DNA of 64,000 nucleotides from Paenibacillus faecis (GTDB taxonomy: Bacteria > Bacillota > Bacilli > Paenibacillales > Paenibacillaceae). The notes beneath the pieces were generated by a model. The model was not told where the DNA came from, did not search any database, and worked only from the letters and a program-made list of their open reading frames with translations. The stretch lies in contig NZ_VSDO01000004.1 of NCBI RefSeq assembly GCF_008084145.1, positions 510,202-574,201 of the forward strand, in the 5' to 3' direction. The position numbers and the translations under genes are program-made. Each line of letters begins with the position of its first letter. The stretch's first letter is position 1. This document shows, in pieces, positions 53,973 to 63,311 of the stretch.

Positions 53973-56291
53973 TTATACCGTAACCGTCGCTCTTTGCGCC
54001 CGGATTTCGCCATGGGCCCCGACGGTGTAGCTGTTGTCATATATTCGGATCGCGGCCGGTACATCGGTTTCGTTCGTCACGATAATGCTCTCTTCGGTCA
54101 CGTTGACATTCAGCGTGGCGCCGCGGAACATAACGTTGAACGAGAACGACTTCCAATGCGAAGGAATGAACGGCTTGAGTACCAGTTCGTCGTTTCGCAC
54201 GCGCAGGCCGGCAAAGCCTTGGATGACGGACATCCACGTCCCGGCCATGCTGGTCGTATGGCAGCCGTCTTCGGTGTCGTTGTTGTAGTTATCCAGGTCC
54301 AGACGGGCGGTGCGCAAATACATTTCGTAAGCCTTCTCCTGGTAGCCGAGCTCGCAGGCGATAATCGCATGCAGGCAAGGGGAGAGGGAGGACTCGTGGA
54401 CGGTGAGCGGTTCGTAGAAATCGAAATTGCGCTTTTTCGTCTCCAGATCGTACCGGTCGCCCAGGAAGTACAATCCTTGCAGTACGTCGGCCTGCTTGAT
54501 GTAACAGGAGCGCAGAATCCGGTCCCACGACCAGTTCTGATTCAGCGGTAGGTTCTCCGGCGGCAGATCCTTGACCGGTACGATCTCCTTGTCGAGGAAG
54601 CCGTCCTGCTGAAGGAAAACGCCGCGCTCTTCATCCACAGGGTAGTACATATTGTCGATAATATGGCGCCACTTGGCCGTTTCCTCATCCGTCAGCTTGA
54701 GCTTGTCGACCAGCTCCAGGTAGCGGGCGTTTTCGTTGGCCTTGAGGTAATCCAGCACCTCCAAAGTATATTCCAGCGTCCAGACCGCAATCCGGTTCGT
54801 GTACCAGTTGTTGTTGACGTTGTTTTCATACTCGTTCGGCCCGGTCACCCCAAGGATGACATATTTGCCTTTCAGGTTGGAGAAGTTCACGCGCTCTTCC
54901 CAGAAGCGGGAAATTTCCGCGAGCACCTCCAGGCCGTATTGGCTTAAATAAGATTTATCCCCTGTATAATTCACATAGTTATAAATAGCATAGGCGATCG
55001 CCCCGTTGCGGTGAATCTCCTCAAAAGTAATCTCCCATTCGTTGTGGCATTCTTCCCCGTTCATCGTCACCATCGGATAGAGCGCGCCTTTGGTGAAGCC
55101 GAGCTTGCGGGCGTTTTCCTTGGCTTTTTCGAGATGCTTGTAGCGGTAGATCAACAGGTTGCGGGCAATGGTGGAATCCGCGGTGCTGAGATAGAACGGG
55201 ACGCAGTAAGCCTCGGTGTCCCAGTAAGTACTGCCGCCGTATTTTTCCCCGGTAAAGCCTTTCGGCCCGATGTTCAGACGGTCGTCTTCCCCGGTATAGG
55301 TTTGATTCAATTGGAAAATATTAAACCGGATGCCCTGCTGCGCCGATGCATCGCCTTCAATGATGATGTCGCTGCCCTTCCATTTTTCGGCCCAGGCCTC
55401 CGCCTGTTCGCGAAGGAGGGTATCGAATCCGGCGGCATGCGCCTCGAGCAGCGCTTTTTTTCCGGCGTCGACGAGCTGCCCCAGCCCATGGTTGCGGGAG
55501 GTGACGTTCGCGACGTATTTGTAGAGCGTAAGGGTTTCGCCTTGTTCGATGTCAAAAACGGCTTCCGCGGACACGAATTTCTCGCGTTCGGACAAGGACG
55601 GGACAAATTCGAGCTTCTGCCCATTTTTGAACACATCGAAAGCCATGACCGACGTAACATGAAAATCGAGTTTTTTGGTCTTCAGCGTCAAGTAGGAGAG
55701 GTCGGCCGCGGCCGCTTTTTCCACCTCGAGCCAAAACTTCTCGTCATAGTTGGAATCCTTGTTCTGCACATCCCCGTCCAGATAAGGCACAAAGCGGATA
55801 CTGCCGGAGAAGTTCAGCGGAGTCACCGCATAGCGGATCGCCCCGATTTCCTGACGCTTCATGCTGACGAAGCGGACGGCTTCGATCTGAACTTCTTTGC
55901 CGCCTTCCATGACGGCCACAAAGCGCCGGGAGAGGTAGCCCTCCTTCATATTCAGTTGACGGACGAAGTCCTTTACCTCGCATTGGGCAAGGTCGAGCGG
56001 CGTGCCGTTGATCAGAACGTCGATGCCGATCCAGTTCGTGCTGTTGAGCACCTTGGCGAAATACTCGGGATAGCCGTTCTTCCACCAGCCGACCCGGGTT
56101 TTGTCGGGATAGTACACACCGGCCATGTAGCTTCCTTGCAGGGAAGGTCCGCTGTAGCGCTCCTCAAAATTCGCCCGTTGTCCCATATAACCGTTGCCGA
56201 TGCTGAAAATGCTCTCGGAAATTTCATGCAGGGCGGGATCAAACGATTCTTCAATAATCGACCATTCATCCAGTTTAAGATATTGTTTCAT
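53973..56291 (-). CDS. Maltose phosphorylase, GH65
   Basis: 772 residues, the normal length. The general acid is E487 in VTGPNEYENNVNNNWYTN. The loop HNEWEITFEEIHRNGAIAY is that of maltose phosphorylases rather than trehalose or kojibiose phosphorylases. The phosphate-binding region SLSPCLHAIIA is present near the C-terminus. It splits maltose with phosphate into glucose and beta-glucose 1-phosphate in the cytoplasm; the product is used by the beta-phosphoglucomutase encoded 33 bp upstream in the same operon. Confidence 0.93.
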   Translation of the reverse strand: MKQYLKLDEWSIIEESFDPALHEISESIFSIGNGYMGQRANFEERYSGPSLQGSYMAGVYYPDKTRVGWWKNGYPEYFAKVLNSTNWIGIDVLINGTPLDLAQCEVKDFVRQLNMKEGYLSRRFVAVMEGGKEVQIEAVRFVSMKRQEIGAIRYAVTPLNFSGSIRFVPYLDGDVQNKDSNYDEKFWLEVEKAAAADLSYLTLKTKKLDFHVTSVMAFDVFKNGQKLEFVPSLSEREKFVSAEAVFDIEQGETLTLYKYVANVTSRNHGLGQLVDAGKKALLEAHAAGFDTLLREQAEAWAEKWKGSDIIIEGDASAQQGIRFNIFQLNQTYTGEDDRLNIGPKGFTGEKYGGSTYWDTEAYCVPFYLSTADSTIARNLLIYRYKHLEKAKENARKLGFTKGALYPMVTMNGEECHNEWEITFEEIHRNGAIAYAIYNYVNYTGDKSYLSQYGLEVLAEISRFWEERVNFSNLKGKYVILGVTGPNEYENNVNNNWYTNRIAVWTLEYTLEVLDYLKANENARYLELVDKLKLTDEETAKWRHIIDNMYYPVDEERGVFLQQDGFLDKEIVPVKDLPPENLPLNQNWSWDRILRSCYIKQADVLQGLYFLGDRYDLETKKRNFDFYEPLTVHESSLSPCLHAIIACELGYQEKAYEMYLRTARLDLDNYNNDTEDGCHTTSMAGTWMSVIQGFAGLRVRNDELVLKPFIPSHWKSFSFNVMFRGATLNVNVTEESIIVTNETDVPAAIRIYDNSYTVGAHGEIRAQRATVTV

Positions 56292-56324
56292 GCGTACCGG
56301 CTCCTTTTTTATTCATCTAAGTAA

Positions 56325-56996
56325 TTAAGATATGAAAAAAGCGGGCATTTCTTGCCGCAGACGGGTCACCGTCATCCCTTCCAGCGAAGGGATCACAAGA
56401 TCGGCCTCGCCCAGCGTGGCCGGCGAGCCGATGCCGACGCTGCGCATGCCGGCTCTCCGGGCCGCTTCAATCCCGGCTTCGGCATCTTCGAAGACGACGC
56501 AGTGCTCCGGCTCCACCTCCAGCCCGGAAGCCCCGAGCAAGAACACTTCGGGATCCGGCTTGGCGCTGGATGTCTTGGTCCCGTCGATGATGACGTCGAA
56601 GTAAGGGGTGAGCCCCGTGTTGTTCAAAATGGTCATCGCGTTTTTGCTGGCGGAGCCGAGGGCCACTTTTAAACCGCTTTCCCGGCAATCCTTAAGAAAA
56701 GAAAGGGCTCCCGGCAAAATCTCCTCCGGGCCCATTTTCGAGATGGCCTCCACATACCAACGGTTTTTGCGCGCCGCCAATTCTTGTTTCTCTGCTTCAC
56801 TTTTGTGCAATTGGCCTACCGAAAGCAAAATATCGAGCGAGGCCATCCGGCTGACGCCTTTTAGTCTCTCATTGTCGGTCTGCGTAAATTCAAAGCCCAG
56901 GTCTGCCGCCAGACGCTTCCAGGCTTCGTAATGGTATCTGGCGGTATCGACAAGAACGCCGTCCAGATCAAAAAGACAAGCCTTAATTGTACTCAT
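56325..56996 (-). CDS. pgmB: Beta-phosphoglucomutase
   Basis: 223 residues from the ATG at 56996 with AAAGGAAAG upstream; the longer frame to 57074 runs through the operator. HAD-type motif I CLFDLDGVLVDT carries the nucleophile and acid aspartates, and the cap has LKGVSRMASLDILL. Later motifs are ALGSASKN and KPDPEVFL, then VVFEDAEAGIEAA. It converts beta-glucose 1-phosphate to glucose 6-phosphate, completing phosphorolytic maltose use with the GH65 enzyme. Confidence 0.94.
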   Translation of the reverse strand: MSTIKACLFDLDGVLVDTARYHYEAWKRLAADLGFEFTQTDNERLKGVSRMASLDILLSVGQLHKSEAEKQELAARKNRWYVEAISKMGPEEILPGALSFLKDCRESGLKVALGSASKNAMTILNNTGLTPYFDVIIDGTKTSSAKPDPEVFLLGASGLEVEPEHCVVFEDAEAGIEAARRAGMRSVGIGSPATLGEADLVIPSLEGMTVTRLRQEMPAFFIS

Positions 56997-57022
56997 TAGC
57001 TCTTTCCTTTCGTCAAAATATA

Positions 57023-57038
57023 GCGCAAACGTTTGAAC
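57023..57038. promoter_or_regulatory. LacI-type operator before pgmB
   Basis: GCGCAAACGTTTGAAC, 26 bp upstream of the pgmB start codon and nearly identical to the site at 47187. Confidence 0.75.
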
Positions 57039-57100
57039 AAGCTGCAAAAAATAAAAGAAGCAAGTCTGCTTCAATTATTTTTTCAAAGTGATGATGCCTG

Positions 57101-58138
57101 TCATTTCTGCTTTGGCATATTGTACATGGACGATTCCCTGATCATTAGGCGATGGGGAATGATATGCCGCTTGCGGTAGCTGCTGTCATCGCTGTTCTTG
57201 ATCGCCTGAATCAAAACCTGCGAGGCTGTATACCCCAAGTTGTATATGCCGATGTCTATGCTGCTGAGCGGCGGTGTCGACAGCTCCGATAACGGGATAT
57301 TGTTAAAGCTGACCAGACACAAATCATTCGGTACACTGTAACCCAATTCATGCAGACCGCGCAGGACGCCAAACGATACCACGTCGTCGATCAATACGAT
57401 CGCCGTCGGACGGTCCGGCAGGTTCATGAAGAAAGACATCGCCCGATAACCGCTGTCCTGCAAGAAGTCTCCTTCAACAATCCACTCCGCCCGAGATTCC
57501 AGTCCCGAGTCATGGAGGGCATCCAGATAGCCCTTCAGCCGATCTTGGGAAACGATAAGCTCAGGGGGGCCGCTGACGAATCCGATTCGCTCATGCCCTA
57601 AGGAGATCAAGTGTTTGGTGGCATCGTAAGAAGCCTGTACGTTATCGTTATCTACGGATAAAATATCGGGATACTGTTCGCTGCGGCCGATCAATACAAA
57701 GGGGTGGCCGCCCTCATACAGAAAGTCGATAACGGGGTCGTCTTTTCTCGAATAGAGAAGAATCACTCCGTCTACACGGCGTCCATTCAGCAGCCTGGAT
57801 ACACCCTCGACCTCTTCCTTTTCGTTCGCTCCGGAACTGATCAGGACATCATAACCGAGACGGCTCGCCTGGGTCACGATCCCCCGGATCAATTCCATAA
57901 AAAAGAAGTTGGAGAACAATTCTTCAGCCGACTTCGGAAGCATGATGCATATGCTGTTAGTCGTTTTGGATACGAGGCTTTTCGCCATAATGTTCGGATG
58001 GTATCCAAGCTGATCCATGATGCTTTTTACTTTTCGCGAAGTTTCAGCACTGATTCTCGGATGATTGGACAGCACGCGGGACACTGTGGAGGGCGATACT
58101 CCGGCCTTTTTGGCAACGTCTTTTATAGTTACAGCCAT
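57101..58138 (-). CDS. LacI family regulator of maltodextrin genes (MalR-like)
   Basis: 345 residues from the ATG at 58138 with AAGGAGG upstream; the ATG at 58222 lacks a site. N-terminal LacI helix-turn-helix and hinge: VTIKDVAKKAGVSPSTVSRV, with PRISAETSRKV following. The periplasmic-binding-type sensor domain follows (about 60-345). It is embedded among maltose phosphorylase, neopullulanase and MalEFG genes, and GCAAACGTTTG-type operators precede most of them. It therefore probably represses the regulon in the absence of maltose or a maltodextrin. Confidence 0.9.
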   Translation of the reverse strand: MAVTIKDVAKKAGVSPSTVSRVLSNHPRISAETSRKVKSIMDQLGYHPNIMAKSLVSKTTNSICIMLPKSAEELFSNFFFMELIRGIVTQASRLGYDVLISSGANEKEEVEGVSRLLNGRRVDGVILLYSRKDDPVIDFLYEGGHPFVLIGRSEQYPDILSVDNDNVQASYDATKHLISLGHERIGFVSGPPELIVSQDRLKGYLDALHDSGLESRAEWIVEGDFLQDSGYRAMSFFMNLPDRPTAIVLIDDVVSFGVLRGLHELGYSVPNDLCLVSFNNIPLSELSTPPLSSIDIGIYNLGYTASQVLIQAIKNSDDSSYRKRHIIPHRLMIRESSMYNMPKQK

Positions 58139-58153
58139 AAAGAACCTCCTTGT

Positions 58154-58168
58154 GGAACCGTTTGCCTT
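58154..58168. promoter_or_regulatory. Possible autoregulatory LacI-type operator
   Basis: GGAACCGTTTGCCTT contains GCAAACGGTT on the minus strand, close to the regulator's own start codon. Confidence 0.5.
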
Positions 58169-58290
58169 ACATTGTAATATTAATCGATACCTTGCGGAAA
58201 GTAAATAGACCCGGGGCAGCAAGGCCGATAGAAAGAAGGCCTGACCCCACCCGGAACAGGGAAGAGACAGGCCGTGTTCATTATGGTGCG

Positions 58291-60036
58291 CTATTTCGCT
58301 TCGGTTAATACGGCATACCCGTAAGCCGGAAGCCGGACGCTCAGTTTGCCGTTAACCGCCTCCCGGGTTTTCCCGCTTAACGCATCCCGCCATATCGGCG
58401 TATCCGTGGTCAGTTCCAGGGTTTGGCCGGCATCATAATTATTCAGCAGCACCAGAACGCGCTCATCGTCCAATCTGCGTTCATAGGCCAGCCGGGACCC
58501 GTTTTTCTCCGCGAGGAGAAAATGGATGGAGCCTGTCCGAAGAGGAGCGAGTTCTTTGCGCATGGCGATCAGATTTTGATAGAACGCAAACAAATCACGG
58601 TCCTGCTTCTGCGGGTCCCACTCCATGCATTTACGGCAATCGGGATCGGGTCCTCCGTCCAGCCCTACTTCGTCGCCGTAGTAAATGCAAGGCGTGCCGT
58701 TGTAGGTGAACAGGAAGGTGGCGGCCAGCTTCATTTTATTCTTGTTGCCTTCGCACAGCGTCAAAAGGCGGGGAGTATCGTGGCTGTCCAGCAGGTTGAA
58801 CGCCACCTCGCTCGCTTGAAGCGGATAACGGGAAATTTGCTGGCCGATGGCATTGGCGAATCCCAAGGCATCCAATTTGCCGCGAACTACAAAATCGAGA
58901 ACGGCCTCCGTAAACGGATAGTTCATGACCGCATCAAACTTGTCGCCTTGCAGCCAAGGGGAGGATTCGTGCCAGATTTCACCCAGGATATAGGCTTCCG
59001 GATTGGCGTTTTTGACGACTTTGCGGAAATCCCGCCAGAAATCATGATCCACCTCGTTGGCCACATCGAGTCTCCAGCCGTCGATTCCCACTTCCTTGAT
59101 CCAGAACTCCGCTACCTTGATCAAATATTCCTTTACTTCCGGGTTTCTCGTATTCAGCTTCGGCATAAGCGGCTCAAAACCAAAGGTGTCGTAGCTTGGG
59201 ATTCCGTCTTTCACCTCGAGCGGGAACTCGCGGATATGGAACCAGTCCTTATAACGGGACTGCTCCCCTTTTTCCAACGCATCGACAAAGGGGGCGAAGG
59301 TTTTGCCGGAATGATTGAACACGGCGTCGAACAGAACGCGAATGCCTTTTTCATGGCAGGCTTTGACCAACTTTTTGATCGTTTCGATGTCGCCGAAATG
59401 CGGATCGATGCGCATATAGTCGGCCGTATCGTATTTATGGTTCGTCGTCGCTTCGAATAGCGGCGTGAAGTAGATGGCCGTAATTCCAAGCTCGCTTAGA
59501 TGGTCGAGGTGATCGATAACCCCTTGCAAGTCGCCGCCAAAAAAGTTATCGCGTTCCGGTTTGCCGCCCCAGGGCAACACGCCTTCCGGATCATTGCTCG
59601 GGTCCCCGTTGGCGAAACGCTCAGGGAAGATTTGATAAAAGACCGCATCCTTGACCCAATCCGGCACGGTGAACACATCCCCCGGGTTAATGTACGGTAA
59701 TTCAAACAACCGATCCGGAATGACGGGGCGTTCCTTAGTAAATTCGCTTTCCGTCATCCAAATTTGGTCTTCGCCGGATTTCAGCAAAAAGCCGTACTTC
59801 AAGCGGCGAAACGGGGGCTTAACCTCACAAGTCCAGTAATCGAACAACGCGTCGGAAATGAATTTTGTCATCGGGACAAGTTCTTTGGTGGAATCCCAGG
59901 CATATTTATCCCCGGCAAACGCATATACCTCGCTGAGATCGTTCTTTTTGGCCCGCAGGCGGAGATGAACCGTTTCATGGTCGTACGCGTAACACCAGTT
60001 CAATTGGGGACGATGGTAAACCGCTTCCAGAAGCAT
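58291..60036 (-). CDS. Neopullulanase/cyclomaltodextrinase, GH13
   Basis: 581 residues, no signal peptide. An N-terminal CBM34-like domain (about 1-120) precedes the GH13 barrel. Catalytic residues: D324 in DGWRLDVANEVD, E353 in LGEIWHES and D420 in LLDSHDTPR; region V reads MPKLN, the mark of the neopullulanase/cyclodextrinase subfamily. It hydrolyses imported cyclodextrins, pullulan fragments and maltodextrins to maltose and glucose in the cytoplasm, feeding the maltose phosphorylase. Read in the same direction as the regulator, pgmB and GH65 genes, and divergent from malE. Confidence 0.93.
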   Translation of the reverse strand: MLLEAVYHRPQLNWCYAYDHETVHLRLRAKKNDLSEVYAFAGDKYAWDSTKELVPMTKFISDALFDYWTCEVKPPFRRLKYGFLLKSGEDQIWMTESEFTKERPVIPDRLFELPYINPGDVFTVPDWVKDAVFYQIFPERFANGDPSNDPEGVLPWGGKPERDNFFGGDLQGVIDHLDHLSELGITAIYFTPLFEATTNHKYDTADYMRIDPHFGDIETIKKLVKACHEKGIRVLFDAVFNHSGKTFAPFVDALEKGEQSRYKDWFHIREFPLEVKDGIPSYDTFGFEPLMPKLNTRNPEVKEYLIKVAEFWIKEVGIDGWRLDVANEVDHDFWRDFRKVVKNANPEAYILGEIWHESSPWLQGDKFDAVMNYPFTEAVLDFVVRGKLDALGFANAIGQQISRYPLQASEVAFNLLDSHDTPRLLTLCEGNKNKMKLAATFLFTYNGTPCIYYGDEVGLDGGPDPDCRKCMEWDPQKQDRDLFAFYQNLIAMRKELAPLRTGSIHFLLAEKNGSRLAYERRLDDERVLVLLNNYDAGQTLELTTDTPIWRDALSGKTREAVNGKLSVRLPAYGYAVLTEAK

Positions 60037-60397
60037 AGATAATTCCTCCTCATTCTCAGTTCATGAAATTTGTTCGGCAACCCGAATACACTGTTACGAA
60101 GCTTGGCCTTTATCCCGTTTTTACCGTTAGAATGTACGAACCTCGATTATTATATAAAGGGATTAAACGAAACCGAGCACCGCGAATAAGAAAAGGCACA
60201 TCCGGGCTATTAATGCGGAGCCGAGGATGTACCTTAGGGATAACAGTGCCTTCAAGTTTGGATTCGGTCAAGATTATAGCATTGTTCAAACCATTGCACA
60301 AGCTTGGAAACGAGGCTGTAATCAAAGCGAAATTGCGATACAGGGAGCAAACGGGAGCATTATCAAGCTATGTAAGCAAAAGATATTAAAAATGATC
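60037..60397. other. Intergenic leader with no recognised feature
   Basis: AT-rich gap between the neopullulanase gene and the malE promoter. Short frames exist but none has a ribosome-binding site and a family match. A TATAAT on the minus strand (60154-60149) may be the -10 box of the neopullulanase gene, but no -35 box is evident. Confidence 0.5.
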
Positions 60398-60464
60398 TGT
60401 GCAAACGTTTTTACAAACTTCGCGTTATGTTGTATGATAGGTGTAGTTGTAAAGCGCTTTCTAG
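60398..60464 (+). promoter_or_regulatory. malE promoter with LacI-type operator and cre site
   Basis: TTTACA (60410-60415) and TATGAT (60433-60438) are spaced 17 bp. The operator GTGCAAACGTTTTTACA (about 60399-60415) covers the -35 box. TTGTAAAGCGCTTTCTA (60448-60464), close to the catabolite-responsive consensus, sits at or just after the expected transcription start. This predicts dual control by the maltose repressor and by CcpA. Confidence 0.8.
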
Positions 60465-60527
60465 TCGAGGGAATCGATAAATCCCGCGAAATTACGTCAA
60501 AAACTGCATTTTTTCTCGACATTATGT

Positions 60528-60541
60528 GAAATCGTTTGCGC
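60528..60541. promoter_or_regulatory. Second LacI-type operator in the malE leader
   Basis: GAAATCGTTTGCGC (GCGCAAACGATTTC on the other strand), about 50 bp before the malE start and about 128 bp from the first operator, a distance that would allow repressor looping. Confidence 0.6.
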
Positions 60542-60589
60542 TTTTTTGAAAAGAAAAGATTCTATACAAAACAGGAAGGGGTTCGCTTT

Positions 60590-61912
60590 ATGAAAATGAA
60601 GAAAATGTTAGCGCTCATCGCATCTTTGTCCATGGTCGTATCTTTTACAGCGGCTTGCGGCTCGGGCGGTAAAGGCAACAACAGTGAGGGTGCGCCGGCT
60701 CCCGCTAATCAGACGTCTGAGAATGCGGGAAACGACGCGAAAGCCGCCGGCGGCGAAATCGTGCCGGAAGAGGGCGCGGAACTGCTCATTTGGGAGAGCC
60801 GGGAGGAACGGGTATTCGCGGACGAATTGATCAAGCAATTTGAAGCCAAGTATGGCGTCAAGGTGAAGATCGAAGAAGTGGCGCCGACCGACCAGATCGG
60901 CCGACTGACGCAGGACGGATCGGCAGGACTTGCCGCCGACGTGTTGATCGTACCGCATGACCATATCGGGAACGCAGCGACTTCCGGGCTGTTGCTGGCC
61001 AACGATGTCTTTGAAGAAGAAACCAAGAAGAACAATACGGAGCTCTCCGTTTTGGGCTCGACTTTTGACGGTGTCCTGTACGGATATCCCAGAGCCGCCG
61101 AAACGCCAGCTTTGTACTATAATAAGTCGCTTGTGAAGGAAGCGCCTAAGTCTTTTGAAGATGTAATCGCCTTCAGCAAAACATTTAACGACGTTAAAAA
61201 GAAAAAGTACGGGATTATGTGGGAAACGGGCAATATGTACTTCAACTATCCGTTTATCGCTTCCGGCGGAGGTTACCTGTATGGGGACAACGGAACCAAC
61301 AAGGATGATATCGGGGTGAATAATGCGGGAGCCCTGGAAAGTTTGAAAGTATACCAAAGCTTGAGAGAAATTCTCCCCGTCAACAGCGGTGACATTAATC
61401 CGGACGTAAAGCGCGGGTTGTTTACCGCAGGAGATATCGCCATGGATATCAACGGACCGTGGGAACTTGCCGGGTATAAAGCGGCTCTCGGCGATAATTT
61501 GGGGGTAGCCCCTGTTCCGACCGTAGCCGGCAAGAAAGCTGTGACGTTCTCGGGCATCAAAATTTACGTGGTTAACTCGTTTACGAAGTATCCGAACGCG
61601 GCCAAACTGTTTGCCCATTTCGCCTCTACCAAGGAGGCACAGCTCCTGTTGAACGAGAAGGTCGGTTCCGTTCCGACAAATCTTGAAGCGCTTGAAACCG
61701 ATCAAGTCAAAAATGACCCAACCGTCTCCGCTTTTGCGGAACAGATCGCATCTTCCCAGCCAATGCCGAGCATTCCGGAAATGTCCAATGCATGGGCACC
61801 GTTAAACGCCGCATTCCCTGAAATTTGGGACAGCGGAAAAGACCCTAAAGAAGCAATGGATAAAGCCGCTACACAAATCAAGGATCTGAATAACGGGGTT
61901 TCCGCTGAATAA
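60590..61912 (+). CDS. malE: Maltose/maltodextrin-binding lipoprotein MalE
   Basis: 440 residues from the ATG at 60590 with GGAAGGGG upstream; the frame to 60536 overlaps an operator. The lipoprotein signal ends TAAC, so it is anchored outside the membrane. The SBP_bac_1-type fold shows maltodextrin-binding features (LLIWESREERVFADELIKQF, GDIAMDINGPWELAGYKAAL, YVVNSFTKYPNAAKLFAHFA, PMPSIPEMSNAW). It delivers maltodextrins to the MalF/MalG permease encoded next. A strong stem-loop separates it from malF. Confidence 0.94.
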   Translation: MKMKKMLALIASLSMVVSFTAACGSGGKGNNSEGAPAPANQTSENAGNDAKAAGGEIVPEEGAELLIWESREERVFADELIKQFEAKYGVKVKIEEVAPTDQIGRLTQDGSAGLAADVLIVPHDHIGNAATSGLLLANDVFEEETKKNNTELSVLGSTFDGVLYGYPRAAETPALYYNKSLVKEAPKSFEDVIAFSKTFNDVKKKKYGIMWETGNMYFNYPFIASGGGYLYGDNGTNKDDIGVNNAGALESLKVYQSLREILPVNSGDINPDVKRGLFTAGDIAMDINGPWELAGYKAALGDNLGVAPVPTVAGKKAVTFSGIKIYVVNSFTKYPNAAKLFAHFASTKEAQLLLNEKVGSVPTNLEALETDQVKNDPTVSAFAEQIASSQPMPSIPEMSNAWAPLNAAFPEIWDSGKDPKEAMDKAATQIKDLNNGVSAE

Positions 61913-61940
61913 CGGCAGATGTTGCTCCGCGAGAAATGCA

Positions 61941-61970
61941 GATTACCCGCCGCGGTTTAGCGGCGGGTAA
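61941..61970 (+). promoter_or_regulatory. Perfect stem-loop between malE and malF
   Basis: ATTACCCGCCGC (61941-61952) and GCGGCGGGTAAT (61959-61970) form a 12-bp perfect stem with a 6-base loop and no T-run. It probably protects the malE message or attenuates read-through into malF. Confidence 0.75.
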
Positions 61971-62009
61971 TTTCCTCGGTTTCCCAAGGAGAGGAGAAGG
62001 TGAGAGACT

Positions 62010-63311
62010 ATGAACAAACATCGTAATAACGCTACTATTTTATCGATATTGGCTATGGGATTGGGGCAGCTTTATAACCGGCAGTTTATTAAAGGTATCA
62101 TTTTTTTACTATTTGAAGCCGTCAGCGGTTACTATTTCATCAATAATTTGGGCAGAACGTTCTGGGGAATCTTCACATTGGGCGAAGTCCCCAGACGATT
62201 GATTAAAGGGAAATGGGTCGACGGGGACGACTCTATCGTTATTTTGGTGACAAGTTTGATCACCTTGATTTTTCTGGCTATTTTTATCATCGCTTATGTC
62301 ATGAACGTGAAGGATGCCAGAAACGTGGGAGCAGACAGGGATCAGGGCAAAAAGGTGAAGAACTTCAGGGAATCGGTTCGCTATGTCCTGGATTACAAGT
62401 TTGCCCAAGCGTTTTTGACGATTCCGGCTATCGGGATATTGTTCTTTACCGTTATGCCGATCATCTTCATGGTGATGCTGGCGTTCACGAACTATTCCGC
62501 GCCCAAACACATTCCTCCGGCGATGCTGGTTGACTGGGTAGGTTTTGATACTTTCAAGAATCTGGTCGCCCTAAAAACCTGGAGTCATACGTTTTACGGG
62601 GTTTTGACCTGGACGATCATTTGGGCCGTATTGTCTACGGTCACAACTTATTTCGGCGGGATGCTTGTCGCCTTGCTGATCAATCAAAAAGGGATCAAGT
62701 TCAAAGGCCTTTGGAGAACGATTTTGATTTTGCCGTATGCGATCCCGCAAATGATCTCGCTGCTTGTCATGAGAAATATGTTTAACGGCCAATTCGGGCC
62801 GATCAACCAGTATCTTGAATACTTCGGACTGGACGGGTTGCCGTGGTTAACTGATCCGTTCTGGGCAAAAGTGACGGTCATCGTTGTAAATATGTGGGTG
62901 GGGATACCGGTATCCATGCTGCTGATCATGGGGGTATTGACCACGATTCCCAAAGACTTGTACGAGGCGGCCGAGGTGGACGGGGCTACCGGATTCCAGA
63001 AATTCAGAATCATCACCCTGCCGATGATCCTGTTTACCACGGCGCCGATTTTGATCACGCAGTTCGCCGGCAACATCAACAACTTTAATGCGATTTTCCT
63101 GCTGACCAACGGGAACCCGGTAAACGGGGACTATCAGTATGCCGGTTCCACCGACTTGCTTGTGACCTGGCTCTATAAGTTGACGCTGGATCAAAGGAAA
63201 TACAATATGGCGTCCGCCGTGGGCATCATTATCTTTTTGATCATCGCCTCCCTCTCGATCTATAGCTATCGCCGAACGAAATCATTCAAAGAGGAGGACA
63301 TGATCCAATGA
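62010..63311 (+). CDS. malF: Maltodextrin ABC permease MalF
   Basis: 433 residues with about eight membrane helices. The EAA loop LYEAAEVDGATGFQKF lies in the last third. An N-terminal pair of helices (about 10-100) precedes the usual six-helix core, as in Gram-positive MalF. The start at 62010 follows GGAGAGGAGAAGG. The last codons overlap the malG start (ATGA), so the two are coupled. No MalK-type ATPase is in view; Bacillota commonly share one MsmX-type ATPase. Confidence 0.94.
   Translation: MNKHRNNATILSILAMGLGQLYNRQFIKGIIFLLFEAVSGYYFINNLGRTFWGIFTLGEVPRRLIKGKWVDGDDSIVILVTSLITLIFLAIFIIAYVMNVKDARNVGADRDQGKKVKNFRESVRYVLDYKFAQAFLTIPAIGILFFTVMPIIFMVMLAFTNYSAPKHIPPAMLVDWVGFDTFKNLVALKTWSHTFYGVLTWTIIWAVLSTVTTYFGGMLVALLINQKGIKFKGLWRTILILPYAIPQMISLLVMRNMFNGQFGPINQYLEYFGLDGLPWLTDPFWAKVTVIVVNMWVGIPVSMLLIMGVLTTIPKDLYEAAEVDGATGFQKFRIITLPMILFTTAPILITQFAGNINNFNAIFLLTNGNPVNGDYQYAGSTDLLVTWLYKLTLDQRKYNMASAVGIIIFLIIASLSIYSYRRTKSFKEEDMIQ

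Noticed and set aside
55011..56324. 437-codon plus-strand frame opposite the GH65 gene
   Set aside because: Antisense to a full-length maltose phosphorylase with all motifs in frame; no supporting start signal.
60227..60529. 100-codon frame upstream of malE
   Set aside because: It overlaps the malE promoter, operator and cre site and has no plausible ribosome-binding site.
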